This document shows, piece after piece, positions 61,977 through 64,000 of a DNA stretch of 64,000 bases (the first letter of the stretch is position 1; every line of letters starts with the position of its first letter). The stretch covers positions 13,634-77,633 of the forward strand of contig JBBRPP010000025.1 of the NCBI GenBank assembly GCA_038227995.1, given 5' to 3'. Below the pieces are notes generated by a model. The model was not told the origin of the DNA, made no database searches, and was given only the letters and a program-made list of their open reading frames with translations. The DNA comes from WLMZ01 sp038227995. Its GTDB lineage: Bacteria; Actinomycetota; Acidimicrobiia; Acidimicrobiales; Ilumatobacteraceae. Both the position numbers and the translations under genes were made by a program.

Positions 61977-63677
61977 TCAGCGCATCGGCACCCGTTCGTC
62001 GAGTTCGCGGGCAACCTCGACCGCCACCGCGGCGAGGTCTGGTGACAGTTCAGCGACGCGGCCCAACTCGTCGCTGAATCGAACCCGCTCGCGATCCGGC
62101 GCACCCACGACCCGCGGCATCCATGCCGAATGAAGGACGAACGGAACCGTCATCGAGCCATCCGCAAGGGTGGCGATCGGTCCGCGGCTGACGTCGGCGG
62201 CACCGAAGACCTCGACGCGAAACCCGTCGTCGTTCATGATCGGGACGACGACGAATCCGTCGTGGCCACCAGGATCGGAACCCGCGTACCGGCTGCTGCC
62301 GGGTCGGACGCCGGGATCGCGTGGCACGAAGATCGGCGACGACGGGAAGTCGTCGAGCTCGAATTCATGGACGGCTGTCAGATGGAGATCAGGCATCGAC
62401 GACGTCGTGAGCAACGGCGGCGTCTCGTCGCGCGGCCACAGCGTGCGATCGACCCGGTCGGCATAGATCGTGAGCATCGCCTGGGTGATCGCCTCCGGAC
62501 GCCATCCGTGATGCACCATGTGATGGCTCGTGGGCCGGCTCATGCCTTCGGTGCTCCAGTCGATCGCGTTGAGCTGACGGGTCCACAGCAGCTCGGGGTC
62601 GCGCTGCTCTGCCCGCTCGCGCACGATGCCGGACGAGGGATCGAACTGGATCATCGTCGTGCGATCGGGGCTCATCGGAAACCCGTACAGGCCGCGCAGC
62701 GCGGGATCGACAGGTCGCCCGAGTGCATCGAGATCGCCGGGTCCCTGCGTCATCGCGATGTCCGCGTTCTCGGTGTGCTCGAACAGGACCTGGATGCCGT
62801 CGCTGTCATCGTAGACGGCGTAGTAGTGGTTGATCTCGGGCGCGATCTCGAACGGATGACACGACACCGCCTGCCCCGGCGGAGTCTTCTCGAGGTCGTC
62901 CTTGCGGATGAGGTAGATCGGGCCACTGTGGTTGGCCGGCTGTGTTCGCGCCCCGCCGCTGATGACTTGTGGCTCGACTTTGTAGGCGCAATCGCCGACG
63001 ATGATCCAATCTCGCGTCTGCGTGATGCTGTGCACCGATTGGGGCAGCACCGCGCCGGTGATCGGCCACGTCTGCAACGGTCCGCTGCCGTCCCACCGGA
63101 CGATGCTCAGTTGCCCCCAGTGTGTGTTCACCGTCCACATCACGTTGCGATCCGGGTCGATGACGGGGTGGGCGGTGCTCGGGATCATCGGCAGCAGCGG
63201 CTGCGGAAACATCTCGAATGTCTGCCATTCGGATCGATGCCCGACTTCGCCGATGAATCCGAGCGTCAACGGGTCGAGCTCCACCGGCCGCCCGACGTCC
63301 CATGTCATGAACAGGCGATCGCCCCACGGCAGCGGTGCCGTGTTGGCGGCGTTCGTCATCCCGAACGGTGAGTGCAACCCGACCATCGTCGACCGGAACA
63401 CGTCCGGCCGCTTGCGTCGCAGTCGCGCCGACGGTGAATCGATGCGCCGCTGTCTCCACGCGAATCCGTCGACCGATGCGCCGTGGGTCCCGGGTTGCAG
63501 CGACAACCGGTAGGTCATTCCATCACCGAAAAACGGATGCGGACCATCGAACGTGTCCGGATGCGGCGCGCTGATGATCAGCTCACCACCCAGCTCTGCC
63601 GGCCAGACGCCCTGCACGACTCGCAGGTCGTGGTCGCTCGGCTCGTCGCGGCAGAACAATGACCGAGGCAATGGCAT
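61977..63677 (-). CDS. Carotenoid cleavage oxygenase (RPE65 family)
   Basis: 566 residues. The seven-bladed propeller family uses four histidines for iron; candidates are His170 (STAHPVIDP), His216 (PQSVHSITQ), His284 (INHYYAVYD) and His516 (FVLHSAWMPR). The N-terminus has the FFGDGMTYRLSLQPG block that matches the family's F-D-G-D-G-M pattern. It cleaves double bonds of carotenoids, apocarotenoids or stilbenes. No carotenoid synthesis gene is present here. A 100-base pentanucleotide tract lies 33 bases upstream of its ATG. Confidence 0.88.
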   Translation of the reverse strand: MPLPRSLFCRDEPSDHDLRVVQGVWPAELGGELIISAPHPDTFDGPHPFFGDGMTYRLSLQPGTHGASVDGFAWRQRRIDSPSARLRRKRPDVFRSTMVGLHSPFGMTNAANTAPLPWGDRLFMTWDVGRPVELDPLTLGFIGEVGHRSEWQTFEMFPQPLLPMIPSTAHPVIDPDRNVMWTVNTHWGQLSIVRWDGSGPLQTWPITGAVLPQSVHSITQTRDWIIVGDCAYKVEPQVISGGARTQPANHSGPIYLIRKDDLEKTPPGQAVSCHPFEIAPEINHYYAVYDDSDGIQVLFEHTENADIAMTQGPGDLDALGRPVDPALRGLYGFPMSPDRTTMIQFDPSSGIVRERAEQRDPELLWTRQLNAIDWSTEGMSRPTSHHMVHHGWRPEAITQAMLTIYADRVDRTLWPRDETPPLLTTSSMPDLHLTAVHEFELDDFPSSPIFVPRDPGVRPGSSRYAGSDPGGHDGFVVVPIMNDDGFRVEVFGAADVSRGPIATLADGSMTVPFVLHSAWMPRVVGAPDRERVRFSDELGRVAELSPDLAAVAVEVARELDERVPMR

Positions 63678-63710
63678 GCGCGAAACCTAGCGAATCGCAC
63701 CCAACGCGTG

Positions 63711-63810
63711 GACCGGCCCGGACCAGACCGGACCAGACCGGACCGGACCGGACCAGACCAGATCGGACCAGACCAGACCAGACCGGACCAGATCAGACCA
63801 GATCGGAACG
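63711..63810. repeat. Pentanucleotide tandem repeat, about 20 copies
   Basis: Consecutive 5-mers with consensus GACC(A/G), and a few GATC(A/G), GCCCG or GAACG variants, fill this stretch. It sits in the gap between the HNH gene tail and the carotenoid oxygenase start, on the promoter side of the latter. Confidence 0.95.
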
Positions 63811-63863
63811 TCGCTGATCGGGGACGCGCGGAGTCGCGGCGCCGACACGTCTGTGTAACGACA

Positions 63864-64000
63864 TCAGGCGACCCTCTGTCGTGATGGTGGTCCGGTGGTT
63901 TGGATCGTACCGTCGGGGTGGATCACCGTGAGACTGCGGTTCGCAGCGAGGTGGAGTTGCCAGCCGCCTTCGTGCGCGGCGTGGTGGTGTTTCGAACACA
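63864..64000 (-). CDS. C-terminal end of a DUF222-type HNH endonuclease, truncated by the window
   Basis: Only the last 44 codons are visible. On the minus strand the frame reads CSKHHHAAHEGGWQLHL, then NRSLTVIHPDGTIQTTGPPSRQRVA and stop. C-x-x-H-H-x-x-x-H-E-G-G-W is the end of the HNH motif in the large actinobacterial DUF222/HNH family, often multicopy and of uncertain role. A different frame of the same strand is open for longer but is a shadow. Confidence 0.8.
   Translation of the reverse strand, partial: CSKHHHAAHEGGWQLHLAANRSLTVIHPDGTIQTTGPPSRQRVA

Noticed and set aside
63711..63810. Possible iteron-type origin
   Set aside because: The units are only five bases, and no dnaA, repA or AT-rich melting region is nearby.

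Overview
The window is GC-rich actinobacterial chromosome with dense, short-spaced genes. HspR with HAIR-type operators, a mycothiol-dependent-type DinB protein, an F420-type luciferase-like oxidoreductase, an EtfD-like Fe-S membrane oxidoreductase, a DUF222/HNH endonuclease tail and an LPxTG-type surface protein all point to Actinobacteria. The secreted proteins with repeated R-L-x-D-T-R...D-V-x-G-x-F modules would fit Acidimicrobiia (Ilumatobacter-like), but that placement is an inference. I found no tRNA, rRNA, insertion sequence, prophage or CRISPR array.

Layout. 1-6.6 kb: the end of a polysaccharide pyruvyl transferase, a secreted glycoside hydrolase, an EtfD-like oxidoreductase, a lone cyclic-nucleotide-binding domain, a PPOX protein and gpmA. 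6.6-9.6 kb: an M14 carboxypeptidase translationally coupled to an MFS transporter. 9.7-16 kb: a D-xylose module made of a ROK regulator, binding lipoprotein, single-domain ATPase, permease and xylose isomerase; no xylulokinase is present here. 16-20.5 kb: an SPFH/NfeD pair, a mycothiol-type DinB protein and a beta-propeller lipoprotein. 20.5-24.6 kb: dnaK-grpE-dnaJ-hspR behind a HAIR operator. 24.7-30.6 kb: a secreted double P-domain protein and a SWIM/SNF2 pair. 30.7-35.5 kb: LysR and TetR regulators, an ECF sigma factor and clpB, the last behind a second HAIR-like palindrome. 35.7-43.5 kb: a surface protein of about 2000 residues with twelve Ig-like repeats and an LPVTG anchor, then a class C beta-lactamase-fold hydrolase. 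43.5-50 kb, all on the minus strand: a 2OG-Fe(II) oxygenase, an L,D-transpeptidase with three modules shared with the P-domain protein, a two-component system and a divergent HisD homologue. 50-54.8 kb: purA, purB, a small basic protein, a TesB thioesterase and pyrE. 54.8-64 kb: a degenerate GGDEF-EAL protein, a hemolysin III homologue, an LLM oxidoreductase/LarA-like/FAD-lactate-dehydrogenase-type operon, trmB, a carotenoid oxygenase and the tail of a DUF222-HNH gene.

How the genes work together. HspR probably controls both its own chaperone operon and clpB 8 kb away, through operators of identical 7-7-7 geometry. The xylose genes form a sense-import-isomerise unit. LarA-like plus FAD oxidase suggests 2-hydroxyacid racemisation followed by oxidation. 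The 35-47 kb stretch is rich in envelope functions (surface adhesin, L,D-transpeptidase, penicillin-binding-type hydrolase, sensor kinase). I saw no clearly new multi-gene system. The most unusual items are the twelve-repeat surface protein with a Lys/Glu/Asn pattern, the six shared secreted modules, a 20-copy pentanucleotide tract upstream of the carotenoid oxygenase, and two enzyme homologues with altered catalytic residues.
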